NCBI GenBank assembly: GCA_038277395.1
Contig: CM076196.1
Coordinates: forward strand, 96,106,385-96,170,384
DNA length: 64,000 nt
Direction: 5' to 3'
Source: Dryocosmus kuriphilus
Lineage: Eukaryota; Arthropoda; Insecta; Hymenoptera; Cynipidae
Shown here: in pieces, positions 46,991-59,513 of the stretch
Position numbering within the stretch: the first letter of the stretch is position 1
Layout of the letters: each line of letters opens with the position of its first letter
The notes under the pieces: generated by a model
Seen by the model: the letters and a program-made list of their open reading frames with translations, nothing else
What the model was told of the DNA's origin: nothing
Database searches by the model: none
Made by a program: the position numbers and the translations under genes

Positions 46991-48990
46991 TATCCAAAAA
47001 TAATAGCAAATTAAACAAGCTTTCTGTTTGGAACCCCCCCTTGCTTTTATCGACAAGGTGAAACATTGTCCACATTCGTCGCCATTAGTTATTTGTTTAT
47101 AAAATCAACGAACAATAACGAATGGCATATTTTTGTCGCAATAAATTACAGTTAGTAATATTACAATAATTTAAGGGAAAACTGGGCGCTAGCTTATAAA
47201 TAATATAATTTTTTTCATGGACAATGAGCAGCTAATATTGAATAAGAAAATTTCAATTTACATCACAGGCAACATAGTTTGAGCAGAAATGAGAAAAAAA
47301 ACTACTTTCTGCTTTCAAGTTTCCACATTGGACTTTCGTTCATAAAATTAGAAAATAATAGAGATGCTATACAGAGCATATGAAAATTTTTACGCGAAGA
47401 CAAAAAAAAGCAAAATTTTGCAAAAATCAAGATTTTTTTTTGCTATCTTGCATTAACATAAACCTTTCTATAAGCAAAAAAAAAATTGGCTCATAGATCT
47501 GTTTACAAATTGCAAAAAAAAAAGAAAATCTAAAAACGGCTATAAATTGCCTTTATAATATTATGTCATGTGTATATATACTTTATTTTTTTCAGAAAAA
47601 GGTTATAATCACAATAAAAATGTGCCTTTGAATACCATAACACTCATACGACTACAGTTTGCGGAAGTGATTGTATCTTAGGTGGCGTACCTCACAAAAA
47701 ATTGCCCCCCCCACCCCCCCCTCCTCCATGTGGACAAAATTGAAAAGATGAGTAAAAATATTTAGTAATTAGCATGCAATATCAAATAAGTAATATATAA
47801 TAATCGTTATAAATACATTTAGAATAATGCAAATATTTTAAATATGCATAATGATCAGAAATAATGAACATAGTTAAGCCTCATTATATATAGATTATAT
47901 ATAATATAAAATTATATACAGGCTGGTTACGCCTCCCGCGCGCTTTTACAGTGCCTACCCTCAATTTAACACTCGAATTTAACATTCTGATGAAATTCTG
48001 TGAATTTCCAATGTTGTTATTAATGATGATGAATTACTTAATTAGAGCAATTAAAGTTTAATTTAAATAGAAACCATGTACAATCATAGAGATGTTTTGT
48101 TTAAAATGATGTTTTGGCCAACTGTCATTTAGTGTTAAAAATTATATTGAATAGATTTTAAATATATCATCTACATATTTTATTTTCTTTTTATATGTGA
48201 GCAAATATAGTATTCGAAGATTCGAAGACAAGTAAACGGATGCAAAGTTGTTTATTACAAATGTATCTACCAATTGAGTTTCTACATTTCTTTGATGTAA
48301 GACCGCATTTAGTTTTGGTTTTAATCATGATGCAAAAATGTTATGCTAAAATAGAGAAAATTGTATTTTTCACGTCCGCAATATTACTGCGCAAGAATTA
48401 TTGCACGTTTTGGAACAAACTAAATGGTTATCTAACATTTTTTTCGAGTGGACCAAGCCCCGAGACCACGCGATGAGACTTATATCCGAATTTATTAGCC
48501 GAAATAACAAATTGAGGATTTTACCGGAAATAAAGAAACCATTAATGTTCAATTTATTACTCAGATGTTTTTTGTTAATTTTTGTTTTAAATACGGCGGG
48601 ATTTTTGCAAAAAAAACTCGTAATTCTCGTAAAAGTTTGAGATATCGTTCATGGAATTTCAGATTCGCTCTGGATATCGTAATCTTGAATATATAAAGTG
48701 TAGTGAATTAGTGGAGTGATTCGTTATGTAGGCTATACTACATAAGTCGGTATTTAATAAAATTCATTGTGGATTTAATTTTAAAGCGTTGATTAAAAGA
48801 ATACATTTTGATACTATTTTAAAACTTTTAAAGTATAATCTTGCAGGGAAAGAAAGTTTGCCATTTTTTTTTTACTCAATGCGTAATGTACTATTTAACC
48901 AAACGATTTAATATAAGAATTTAACTAATATGCCCAGATTTATTGACACCCACCAACCCCGACATATATTTATTGAAGTATCCTCTCCCC

Positions 48991-51120
48991 ATTTTATCAT
49001 TCCGCATATAGTATATAATTTTATATATATAATTTTTTTATTTTATTAGGTTTTTATTCGTTTAGTTATTTTGTATTATAACTAAGACTAATTGAAATGT
49101 ACAAATTTTTTATATATATGAAATTTTATGTTGATTATTATTATATGATGTAAGCCATTAGGATAAAATTAATAGATTAAGTCGCGCAGCATAACTTTGT
49201 AATCTACCTCGTGCTAAGATCTACTTTAGAGCGTAATGATCTGGATGACCTGTCAAAAGAGTACGTATTTTGTCTGTATGCACTCAAAAGCCAAACCGTA
49301 GTCCCTGCTGTCGGTAAATATTAATTCGAGCTGAAATTGCAAATTTAAGAATTATAGTAGGCATAATGGTTCCTGTGGTTATGCTGCGCATAAAAATATA
49401 GCAAGTATTGGCAATTTCGGCGTCTTGCTACAGACATAATTACCGTTTTTTTAATTAGGACCTTACTAGGGTGGCTTTTCTTGGGGAGGCCTTTTTTTAA
49501 TCTCTCCTCTCTTTAAGAGAGAATTTACTTCTCCCCTCCCCTTTCTTCCCCTTTGTGGTAAGCTAAATTAATCCCTTCACAACTTCTATTAATCTTCTTT
49601 GTTATTTATTGCAACATTAGAGTCAAAGTGTTAAAAATAATCCTTCTGTATCCCCATTGTAACTACCCCTCAGTCTAATTATATCACTATTATCTATCCA
49701 CTGGAATGATAAATCTTAAATAATTTATTCTTCTTCTCCTAATTTCCGATCTTTAATTTGATATATGTACTATTCTTATTTTTGCTCTTTTAATTCTTCA
49801 TGCTCGTAATATTATTAATCTGCTCTTTCTCTGCTACAAAGATTTCTAATTCTTCTATTTCTTTGATTAAAATTTTACTTTTTGGAAACTGTTTTATATT
49901 TGGTTTTAAAAAAACATTTACAAAAGCATATATTTACCAATTCATGGCCAATAATGTCAAAGATATTTAACTGACGACACGCATTATATAATGTTACGTA
50001 AACAAGAATTAAACTTTGTTTTTTTTCCCCCCACTCAACACGTCATTCGACCATTTATTTAACACAGCATGACCTATACTACATCTGGAATTTATAAAGT
50101 AAACCTATTATTTCCCCTAGGCCCAACTACTACTCAAGGAATACTTACCAAAGAATTGTATCACAATGGTACGAAACAATATTTTTTTCTGCATCTTCTT
50201 CCATGTTGAATGGCCTAACATCTATTATCATAAAATAATCTTCTGAATAACACCAAGTTACAATCTTTCATCTCATCGTACCTGCGACAGTTTTGTCTTA
50301 ATCATATGAGTGTTCTTCTCTATCTTTGCTCTACTTACATAGAATGTGAGAGAAAATTTACTTATTATTGTAGAAAAGCTTTTTTAACCAACGAAAACGC
50401 ATTGTAAAAAAATATCTACAACCAAGACAAGCATCAATTATACAAAAATATTATGTATTATGAAAAAGATACAAAAAAAAACTAAAACCACAAAATTAAA
50501 AAATATTTATAAATAAAAAAACTAATTTTTGCAACAGTAAACTGACCTTATTGTTTTTATTATTGTATAATTATTAAAATCAGACACATTGTTTGTTGGT
50601 AAGAGGAAATCATTTAAATTAATGGTTTTTTGTACAATTACCGTCTAGCACACGAAATAAACGTAATTTACATTTTTTATAACAAAAATCAAAAAAAAAA
50701 AAGATTTAGTCTTGTAACGTTTATTGTAAATAACTGACATAACAACGTTTAATTTATAATTTGATTTAAGAACAAAACGAATATCACATATTAATAAGTA
50801 ATCATTGTAGATTTGAAGAAAAAAGAACTATAGTTAAAAATGAATAATTTTTTGTTTTTTTTAAGACAATAAGTTTGCTAATTAATGAGAAGAGAAAAAA
50901 AGATTGTAGGTAATTTAGATGACATTGGTTGTATAATTAGATAAATTTATTTAAGTTACTATTACGAAAGATTTAGATTTGTAGCGTTTAGAGGTGTTAT
51001 ATGTTGATATTAAGGAAAGGTATTTTTGGATGGTTGTAGTAAGGTGATGGTAAGCAAACAAGATAGAATACCGGGACACCAGTTTTGTTAATTATTTTTT
51101 GCACGTTTGTTTTGAGTTTG
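48991..51120. other. No gene seen
   Basis: AT-rich sequence without recognisable protein, RNA or transposon structure. Pyrimidine-rich at 49480-49870. Confidence 0.3.
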
Positions 51121-52620
51121 CCCATAAGTTAATTGACCCTGCCACCCTCCACCTACAGCCCAACCCATCCCCCCCCCCCCCCCCCACCTATCCAGCCAAC
51201 CCCCCCCCCCTATAAGAAATAAACTTTTTGGAGTGTTAGACTATTACAATTGTTTGTTTTTATGTGTTGTGTTTTTGTGTATTTTTTAATTTTTAAATCT
51301 TTGAATTTATAAGTAGTTTATTTGACCCGCCCCACGCCTCATCCACCCGCCCATCCGTTTGTGCTGGATTAGTGGCCCCTAAGCGCATCCCTCCCCAGCC
51401 CCGCTCCCTCACCCACCCCGGACTATGTTTGGCCCCTTTCTAGGTTTTGCCCTTGAAGAGTCCCGCGTCGTTTTTTACCGAACCCCCCTCCCGGCTGGGC
51501 CCGGGTCGTTGTTTTTGAATTTTTTGTTGGTAATGATATATTTATATTGGGGTGAATTATGGGCAAGATATTATTTTTGTGGTACCAATGACAGACAAGG
51601 ATATTTAATCGACAAATGCTATTTTATTTTAGTATTTTGTGGATTTATTTTTTGAGAAAAACTGTTTTTTTGTTTTATGTGAGATTAACGTGTCCACCGT
51701 GCCCCGCCCCCTATATCCATAACCTCCCGCGAGATTGTTAGCCAAGTTGTGTATAGGTAGATCCCTGATGTTTTTGGGGTGATATTTTCAAACAAACATA
51801 AAACGCCGCGTCGTTCACCCCGACACGCAACGTCGTGGAGATCCGATCCTCCACGGTGCAACAATTGCCGCTGGGGATCCGTTTTGGAAGTACCTGTCCG
51901 CCATGTTATCATTCAGACGGCCCGTCGGAATTTTGTGATGCCACATCCCCCCGTTTTTAAAACAAAGTTTTTAATGTTGGAAATTTTGGGATTTGTTGAT
52001 TTGTGTTTTGATATTTGTTATATTGTAATATTTATTTATTTTTTTTTATTTTTTATTATTTTAACCTTTTAGTAAAATGAAATTTAACAAAAAATAGATT
52101 TATTTATTTATTTAGTTTTTTTTGTATAAAAACTTATTATTACTTTGTTGTTAAACCTATTTGATTTTTTTTGGTGGTGTACGTAGATGTTTTATCCGCT
52201 TTATCCATCTATACCCTATACACCCCATCACCTATCTTACTCTCCAAAAAACACTATCATACTCATACACTATATCAATCAACTAAACTTCTACTAATAA
52301 AAATTTCTACTTATTTATCCAAAATATTATAAAATAACCCAGAATTCTTTATAACATATAAAAATACTTAATTTAATAACTGAAGAAAATCTACCCACTC
52401 CCCCACACTTCATTATCAGATTTAGAATAATAAAAACCCCAATAAACAAAATAAAAACAAACATTCCATATTCACCCCTCCATATATACTTCCTATACAA
52501 AAATAACCCCAAATCAACCCCCGCTTTATTCTGTCCTCTACACAAAATTTTTTTTATTAAAAACAATAATTTTATTATTTTTTTCTTGAACAACCTTATT
52601 TAGAAAAATTTTTTTTCGTA
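51121..52620. other. C-rich and T-rich low-complexity stretch, no assignable gene
   Basis: Contains runs of 17 and 10 C (51170-51212), repeated ccacccnccc-like text and then T-rich sequence. A short GC-richer island (51690-51950) has open frames on both strands (for example SPRHATSWRSDPPRCNNCRW), but I recognise no domain. Consensus quality may be low. Confidence 0.3.
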
Positions 52621-53960
52621 AAATTTTTTTTGGGAAGAAACCAAAATTTTAAAAATTTTTTTAAAAACGTTTTCCGATTAAAAAAAAAATCTGCTTTTTT
52701 TTCACAAAAGGTTAAAAAAAAATTTGTAGATCTTTTTGAGATGAAAAATTTCCCCCTCTCTATTTTTTTTTTTTTGATGTACTCGCATATTTTTTCTAAA
52801 AAAAGGTTTTTTTTTTATTTTCTAAAAACCTTTTTTTTGGATAAAATCATAACTACGGGTCAAAAGCCGCGGCTAACGAACCCCCCCCTTTTTTTTACCC
52901 CCTTAAAAAAAATGTGCCAAAAAAAAACCAATCCGATTAGTCCTTCGAAAGCTTTCCGGGAAAAAAAAAGAAAACAACGACAACGACAGCGACAACAGAC
53001 AGACAAAAATCGTCGAAAGATCGTTTTTTCTCACTCGGGGGTCCAAAACGTGGAACTTTGATAAAAAACGGGGAAAGTCATTTTCAAAAAAAAACTAAAA
53101 AATTCCTCATTGAGATGATAATGTAAAAATTGCTTTTTCAGAAAAAATAGAAAAAAAAAATTTAAAAATTTTACGTTTTTGAAAACTTTAATGACGGGGA
53201 AAAGTGAGAAACGTGTGAGAATCCCCCGATAGGGGGAATTTTTATATAACTTTTTTTTTAAATTTCTTATTAACTTTAAATAATGTTTTTTTTTATTGCA
53301 ACAAATTATTTACTTTTTTGAAAAACATGTTTGAACGAAAAATAGTTTTCAGAAAAAATTTTTGGGGGGTTTTTTAAGGGAAAATTTTGTTCATTAAATT
53401 TTTTTCCTATTTTTATAGTTTGGGGGGGAAAAAAATTTTTTTATTTTAATAAATTTTTTCTGGGGTTTTAAAAAAAAAACCATGCATTAAAAAATTTTTA
53501 AAAAAAAAATTGTAATTTTTTTGAGAAAAATAATTTTTTTTTTCCCTTTTTTTTTTAAAAACCCCCTTTTTTTTTGCTGGAAAAGGGGTTTTTGGATTTT
53601 GAAAAAAACCGTTTTTTGGAAAAAAACCCAAAAAACCGCTGACAAAAACGCTATTTTTGAATCGTCCTTCCCCTTTTAGCATTAAAAAAATTTTCCCCAA
53701 AAGGGGAATCCAACCCCCTTTTTTCCCTTTGGGGAAATTATCGTGGGAACAGGCGACCGACAAAGCGACAACAACGCAAGGGGAAACAACGACGAAAAAA
53801 AGACACCGTCTAAAAAATTTTTTTTGGATTCAGCGGTATAAAAAAGCGACTTTGATGAAATCCGCGAAAGTCAGTTTTCACATAAAACAAAAATTTTTTC
53901 CCCCATTGAGAGAAAGTAAAAATCAAGTTTTCTCTTGATTTTTTTTTAAAAAATTTTTTA
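52620..53960. repeat. Two degraded units of a dispersed repeat with GACAAC minisatellite
   Basis: Both units share, with the better copy at 55400-55990, the path: ggataaaa(t/c)cata, ccaatccgattagtccttcg, a (gacaac)-rich run (52971-53003 and 53745-53790), then caaaacgtgga / gaaatccgcgaaagtca. Homopolymers (A, T, C, G runs of 5-10) are inflated compared with the copy at 55.4 kb, which looks like poor consensus rather than evolution. Confidence 0.55.
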
Positions 53961-54475
53961 AAGTCATAAATAAATTATAAGATCAGAAATAGTTTTTTTT
54001 TAAAAATTTAAATTTTTAACCTTTTTTTTAAATTTTTTAAATTACAGTACCGTACAAAGGGGGGGTGTTTTTTAATATTTGCAAAAAAAGCTCATAATTT
54101 TTAAAAACCCCAATTAAATTTAAATTTTTTTTTAAAAAAACTTTTATAAGAGTTTAAATGAAACAGTAAGGTAATTCTTGAGTAATTTTTTTTTAAAAAT
54201 AGATTTTCAGATGGTTTAAAAAATTTTTTGAAAAATTTCCCAAAAAATTTTTTAAAATTTTTTTCCCCTATCCTTTTTGTTTTCATCTTAAAAATAAATT
54301 GTCATAGAATTTTTTAAAATTCTGACAATTTTCTTCATCTAGGGTGATAAGCTTATCCATTTCAGCAGCTGCTGGATAAGTTTTCAGCACTTTCTCTCTC
54401 TTCACGGGAAAATTCATTCTCATCATCAGATGTTTCTGCAAAAATTTTACAGCATCTTCACCAGTTCCGGTCTCT
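53961..54475. other. T-rich sequence and possible 3' part of THAP gene
   Basis: Mostly homopolymer-rich. At 54300-54450 the minus strand has protein-like text (VLKTYPAAAEMDKLITLDEE), perhaps the continuation of the THAP-like gene in another frame; low support. Confidence 0.25.
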
Positions 54476-54844
54476 CTATTCTCTTTTTCCCTGCTCTTCG
54501 CTGCCGGTTTCCCCTTTCTCCTCTTCTATTACTTCCTGCATTTCCTCTTGCATCCTCTTCTGTGTTTCCTCTTGAATCCTCTTCTGTGTTTCCTCTTGAA
54601 ACCTCTTTGGTACTTCCTCTTGAATCCTCTTCTGCACTTTCTCTTCTTCTGCTGCTGCATTCGAATACGGAATCTGCCCCAATTTCAGCCTACTCTTCGT
54701 GTTATCCCAAAACGATTCGGGGGAAAAGTGGTCACTACAAAGTCCTGCTTTTCGTAGAATCGACGCGCCCTCTTCCTTAGATAAGCTTCGTTTCCTGAAA
54801 GAAATCTTTAAAAAAATCTGCCCGCTGCGCGGGCACATTCTCAT
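54476..54844 (-). pseudogene. THAP-domain protein remnant
   Basis: The frame contains AGLCSDHFSPESFWDN followed by SRLKLGQIPY, the C-terminal half of a THAP zinc finger (CxxH pair of C2CH, then the xxPxx box). THAP domains bind DNA and occur in P-element transposases and regulators. A 9-residue repeat follows (EETQKRIQE, EEVPKRFQE and so on, six copies), predicted coiled coil and encoded by a 27-bp minisatellite. The first half of the THAP domain, with its first two cysteines, is absent. Where it should begin lies the GC-hairpin array. Probably dead. Confidence 0.6.
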
Positions 54845-55136
54845 CGCGCGCTGCGCGCGCCACGCTTCGCGCGAAGTATGAGCGCGCCTAGGGCGCGCGT
54901 CTGTTGGCCTCGCGCTTCGCGCTCGACATTTGACTTGCGCTTCGCGCTCGATAAGTTATTTACGGCACTCACGCTTCGCACTCGATAGATTATTCACCTC
55001 GCGCTACGCGCTCGGTGTTTATGGATCGTAGAAACCTTTAAATTAAAAATTACAAAAAAAATTATTTTACTTAAGGCTCTATCCCCCTTTAAAGGGACAT
55101 ACATTCTCATCATGACACTCGCGCTTCGCGCTCGAT
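54818..55136. repeat. Array of short GC-rich hairpins
   Basis: Repeated self-complementary words of 10-17 bp: cccgctgcgcggg, cgcgcgctgcgcgcgc, cttcgcgcgaag, ctcgcgcttcgcgctcg (several times), ctcgcgctacgcgctcg. Spacing is irregular (15-100 bp) in otherwise AT-rich DNA. The type gcgcttcgcgc with a tt/ta loop dominates. Confidence 0.8.
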
Positions 55137-55379
55137 AATTACATTTTTTTTAAACACATTATAGTTTGGGTAAATTTTTTTTAGTGATTTTCCCAAAATT
55201 TCGCAACAGAGGATTTCGATTCTTAAAATAAAACGATGAGTCTTAAAAATAACTTTTGTAGCTCTTTCCAAGGTGAACAATTCTGCTTGTTAATATTTTC
55301 TCATATCTTGCACATTTTTGCTGAAAAGTGGTTTTCTTTATTTTTCATAACATATTTCACGAATAACTCAAAAACTACG

Positions 55380-56088
55380 ATCTGCTAAAAAAAAATGATA
55401 GAAAGAAAATTTTTGTAGATCTTTTTGAGGCGAAAACTTTGTCTATTATTATTTTTCCGTATCTTCCATAGTTTGACGGGAAATTTTAAATCTTTAATTT
55501 TTAATAACGTTTTATCGATTAAATCAAAAACCGTGCATTTTATAAAAAAAATGGTTAAGACAAAATTTGTAGATTTTTTAAGATGAACAATTTTACTTTC
55601 TTACATTTTTTTTGTATCTCTCATAGTTTACCCGGGAAAAAATGGTTTTTTTTGATTTTGTGAAAACCTTTTTTGATGGATAAAACCATAACCGTTGGTA
55701 AAAAAACCGCTGGTTAACGAACTCGTCCTTTCTTTTTGGACCTTAAAGAAGTGTGCCAAAGCGCAATCCAATCCGATTAGTCCTTCGAAAGTTATCGTGG
55801 GAACAGACGACAACAACGACGACAACGACAACGACGACAACGACGAAAACGACAACGACGACAACGACAACTACGACAACGACGACAACGACAACGCCAA
55901 CAGACAGACAGGGTCGTAAAAACCATTTTTTCGGATTCAGGAGGTCTCAAAACGTGGAGATTTCATGAAATCCGCGAAAGTCAAATTTTGCATAAATCTA
56001 ATACTTTCTCTGATGAGAATGTAAAAATTGGGAGGGTTATCTGGCCCGGGTACTTTTTAAATAGTAAACTGAAATCCTTTCTCTGCGT
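55380..56088. repeat. Dispersed repeat unit with (ACAACG)n minisatellite
   Basis: The clearest copy of the family also seen at 52.6 and 53.5 kb. It opens with repeated sentences of the kind tttgtagatctttttgaggc (55410, also 55568 and 52722), then ccaatccgattagtccttcg, a minisatellite gacaacgacgacaacgac (55806-55912), gacagacaggg and ggtctcaaaacgtggagatt. The Asp/Asn and Thr open frames across it are artefacts. Nature unknown; it ends in the gap. Confidence 0.6.
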
Positions 56089-56588
56089 NNNNNNNNNNNN
56101 NNNNNNNNNNNNNNNNNNNNNNNNNNNNNNNNNNNNNNNNNNNNNNNNNNNNNNNNNNNNNNNNNNNNNNNNNNNNNNNNNNNNNNNNNNNNNNNNNNNN
56201 NNNNNNNNNNNNNNNNNNNNNNNNNNNNNNNNNNNNNNNNNNNNNNNNNNNNNNNNNNNNNNNNNNNNNNNNNNNNNNNNNNNNNNNNNNNNNNNNNNNN
56301 NNNNNNNNNNNNNNNNNNNNNNNNNNNNNNNNNNNNNNNNNNNNNNNNNNNNNNNNNNNNNNNNNNNNNNNNNNNNNNNNNNNNNNNNNNNNNNNNNNNN
56401 NNNNNNNNNNNNNNNNNNNNNNNNNNNNNNNNNNNNNNNNNNNNNNNNNNNNNNNNNNNNNNNNNNNNNNNNNNNNNNNNNNNNNNNNNNNNNNNNNNNN
56501 NNNNNNNNNNNNNNNNNNNNNNNNNNNNNNNNNNNNNNNNNNNNNNNNNNNNNNNNNNNNNNNNNNNNNNNNNNNNNNNNNNNNNNNN
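56089..56588. other. Assembly gap (500 N)
   Basis: Third fixed-size gap. Confidence 0.99.
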
Positions 56589-56728
56589 GCAGCTGAACGA
56601 CTCTTTTCACGTGGCTCCTTAACAATTAGGAAACACAGAAATCGGCGTAATAACGAATCCATAAAATACTTGATGTGTCTTAATTCGTGGGTTACTTGTT
56701 CCTTGGCACGCAAAATAGAATCCTCACT
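56589..56728 (-). CDS. Possible exon fragment at gap edge
   Basis: The minus strand reads SILRAKEQVTHELRHIKYFM and then DSLLRRFLCFLIVKEPREKS into the gap. It is protein-like but matches no family I know. The 5' border is unclear. Confidence 0.25.
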
Positions 56729-57612
56729 AAAGCTCTAAATTGTCATTTATTAACAAATATTCCTAGTGTATAAAAAATAAATGTAAAAAAATAATCTATT
56801 TTATCCCTTAATTCACTTATCCTTAAAGTTTCATACCAACTGTTTAATTGTCTATTGTCCGAAAATGGAATTTCTGGGTTACATAAAAAACATTATGTTA
56901 ATTTATTGTGACTAATATTGTTTCATTTAATAAATTATATTAAAATTTGTTTAAAATTATTGCTCGGTTCGATCGATTTAATGAGATGCTCGTTTCTACA
57001 AGACGATCCGATCGATATTTGTTTGAAAATAAACGATCATCTTTCTCGTGCTCGTTAAAATCTCGATCGGCCCGATCGACATGCATCACTAATCCGTAGG
57101 GAGGTATAGAATTTATTTTTACAATTTCATGTTACTGTATCGTCGGTCTACAACTATTACGTCTGACAAAAGGCAATATAATGGCTAAGATACCCAGGAT
57201 GACAATAGGGTAACCTAACCTCAAGTTTAAAGCATTATATGGTTTTTGGTTACATCTAGCTGTTGTATTTCGACAAAGCAATGGCAAAAAATGGGGAAAA
57301 AACTTCTACACTTGAGCAAACATCAGGACGACGGAATTTTCATTACTTGCGCGCTAAAAAATATATTTCTCCAAAATTGCCTGTCATAGCCTGCCATCCA
57401 TGGGATCACGAGCATGCAGAAATTGATTTTACCGGCGGGGCTTGAAGTCACATTAAAATACTCAATTTGTATAAAATTTCCAGTCCATTTCAATATTCCT
57501 AACTTTTTAAAATTATATTATTTAAACAATAAACCACAGTTTGGAAACCAAATTTAATCAGTACATCAATGTAAATCAATATCTTTTTTGTTTTGTTTCA
57601 TGAATCGAGTAG
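56729..57612. other. No clear gene; GATCG-rich patch
   Basis: Contains a cluster of gatcga / cgatcgg words at 56965-57085 and a 60-residue open frame at 57263-57445 (start MAKNGEKTSTLEQTSGRRNF) of unknown kind. Confidence 0.3.
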
Positions 57613-58396
57613 AAAATTCAGTTACGAAACATGGGCTTCTTGCTTTAAATGAGACCCTTATCTCTCACTTACTACCTTCTATTGGCGAAAGGGTACTCTT
57701 TTTGCGACAGTGGAAGAATTGGTTGAAAGAAAATGAAGAAAATGATCTTGAAGAGACTTTGGATGAAAATTCCAGTTCAAATATAAAACGAACTGTCTGC
57801 GAGGAATCCGTCGATCTTAATGCTCAAAATTCGAACTCAAAACGTCCAAAGAAAACGGTGCCCCACGTAAGAATCTTGTTAAATGGACGAATTTTTGGGG
57901 CGGCGATTCTAACCGGATATAATAGAAAAAATGGATTGTCAGATCAGAGAAAGAATTATCAACATCATCATAGATGAGGTCCTTAATATTGATAAGGAGT
58001 AAGTAATATTTTGCTACTACTTCTTTAACCCTAGAAACTTTTTTAGGATATTGAAATAAAACAGAAGAAACTTTTGTTTCATTTTTTCTTTCAATTTTGA
58101 TGTATAAAGTCTCATTTAAAAAAATTAATGTCGTATATTTCAAGACGAAATTCGAGTTATTTGAAGAACTCGCGCATGAGATCGTTGAAGTTTTTCTGAC
58201 AGAAGTTACAACAATTTATTGCGTCCCTCCTACCAGAAAAAGGGACTCTTTTACAGGGAATTATGTGACTGTACGTGGTAACTTGATTCACAAATGGAGA
58301 AATTCTTTAACACTTTAAAAGAATAAGCGAAGACTACAAGGGACGGCATTACAATTTTAAGAAATCAAGAATTTGAAGGTGCATGAATAAAATATC

Positions 58397-58893
58397 GGCT
58401 TAAGACGATGTCAGGGTACCGTGCCATACCTGACGACTCAACTGACCCTTCCTATTGTAAGGCGCTCGAACTCGAGCTCGCTGCTCAGCGGGGCGTTGTG
58501 GCTCTCAACCGAATGCTACTATATTGCGATTCAGTGATACATTTACTTATAAGAATAAATTCCCCCATTTCCAAGTGTCTTTCAGATCAGATAGAAGTAC
58601 CCAACATCCCCCGACCCCTTTTCCAGCTGGTTTTCTCACTGACCTCCATGGTGGTGCAGAACAGAGTTCATTAAAGATGAATCAGCTGGAAAAGGGGTCG
58701 GGGGATGTTGGGTACTTCTATCTGATCTGAAAGACACTTAAAAATAAATGTAGCACTGAAACTTAATTTAGAAGCCTCCGGTTGAGCACCACAACGCCCC
58801 GCTGAGCAGCGAGCTCGAGTTCGAGCGCCTTACAATAGGAAGGGTCAGTTGAGTCGTCAGGTATGGCACGGTACCCTGACATCGTCTTAAGCC
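58397..58893. mobile_element. 497-bp palindromic MITE with 8-bp target duplication
   Basis: The TIRs of about 114 bp start GGCTTAAGACGATGTCAGGG and are almost perfect. A second inner pair of about 55 bp (tttcagatcagatagaagta at 58582 with its complement near 58720) makes nearly the whole element self-complementary. AAAATATC stands on both sides (58389-58396, 58894-58901). It lies just upstream of the 58945 exon. An 8-bp duplication and long TIRs would fit Mutator-like or hAT-like mobilisation; the superfamily is not settled. Confidence 0.9.
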
Positions 58894-59513
58894 AAAATAT
58901 CTTCTATTTAAGAATATTTTTCAGAACATTTTTGCTTTTCCCAGGAGCATTAACATGCCGAATTTTATAGTTGACTCTGCCGCAGTGGAGGAAAATATTG
59001 CATGGTTGGAGAAAAATCAAGCTCCATGGAATTTGATTAAGCAGCATTGTTCTATTACACGATTGCGTCGCAGAAGAGATATTTTGGGGTACGATTCACA
59101 AAGTGTATCCAAAGCTTTCGAAGGATGGAAAATCTTCAAACATCCTCGTGGTTTCGAGATCATTGAAGACGATTTCCAGGAACTGGGTCTCGTGACTTAC
59201 TCCGATTTAGTAGGATTAATTGGTATGTTTTCTACAAATACTTCAAAAGTAAAAAGAATATAAATCCCAAAGACGTCACTGTTAATTATCTTGAATCTCT
59301 CTTGACTCAAAATATAAATGATGGTACAATAATTAATACACCATTAACATCTTAGTTTAAAATATCTCTATCGTGTTTTAGATTCCAGATTAGCAATCCA
59401 GGTATTGCTTCTGCTAAATGTGACTCCTCCAAAAAAACAAGCTCCGAACCAACAAGAAACACTGGAAAGTTTCTATTGGAGATTGCAAGACGAGCCTAGT
59501 TTTACATGCAAAG

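Larger units (their letters stand above)
39418..48990. repeat. Giant inverted repeat, right arm
   Basis: The reverse complement of 36950-20730, starting immediately after the gap. It carries, in reverse order, the 250-bp palindrome, LTR-like block, mariner with solo LTR, TA-flanked palindrome, 1.3-kb palindrome and the outer AT-rich sequence. Homology fades by about 48990. No functional gene. Confidence 0.85.

Noticed and set aside
55695..55968. Asp/Asn-rich and poly-Thr frames
   Set aside because: Translation of the (ACAACG)n minisatellite in different frames.
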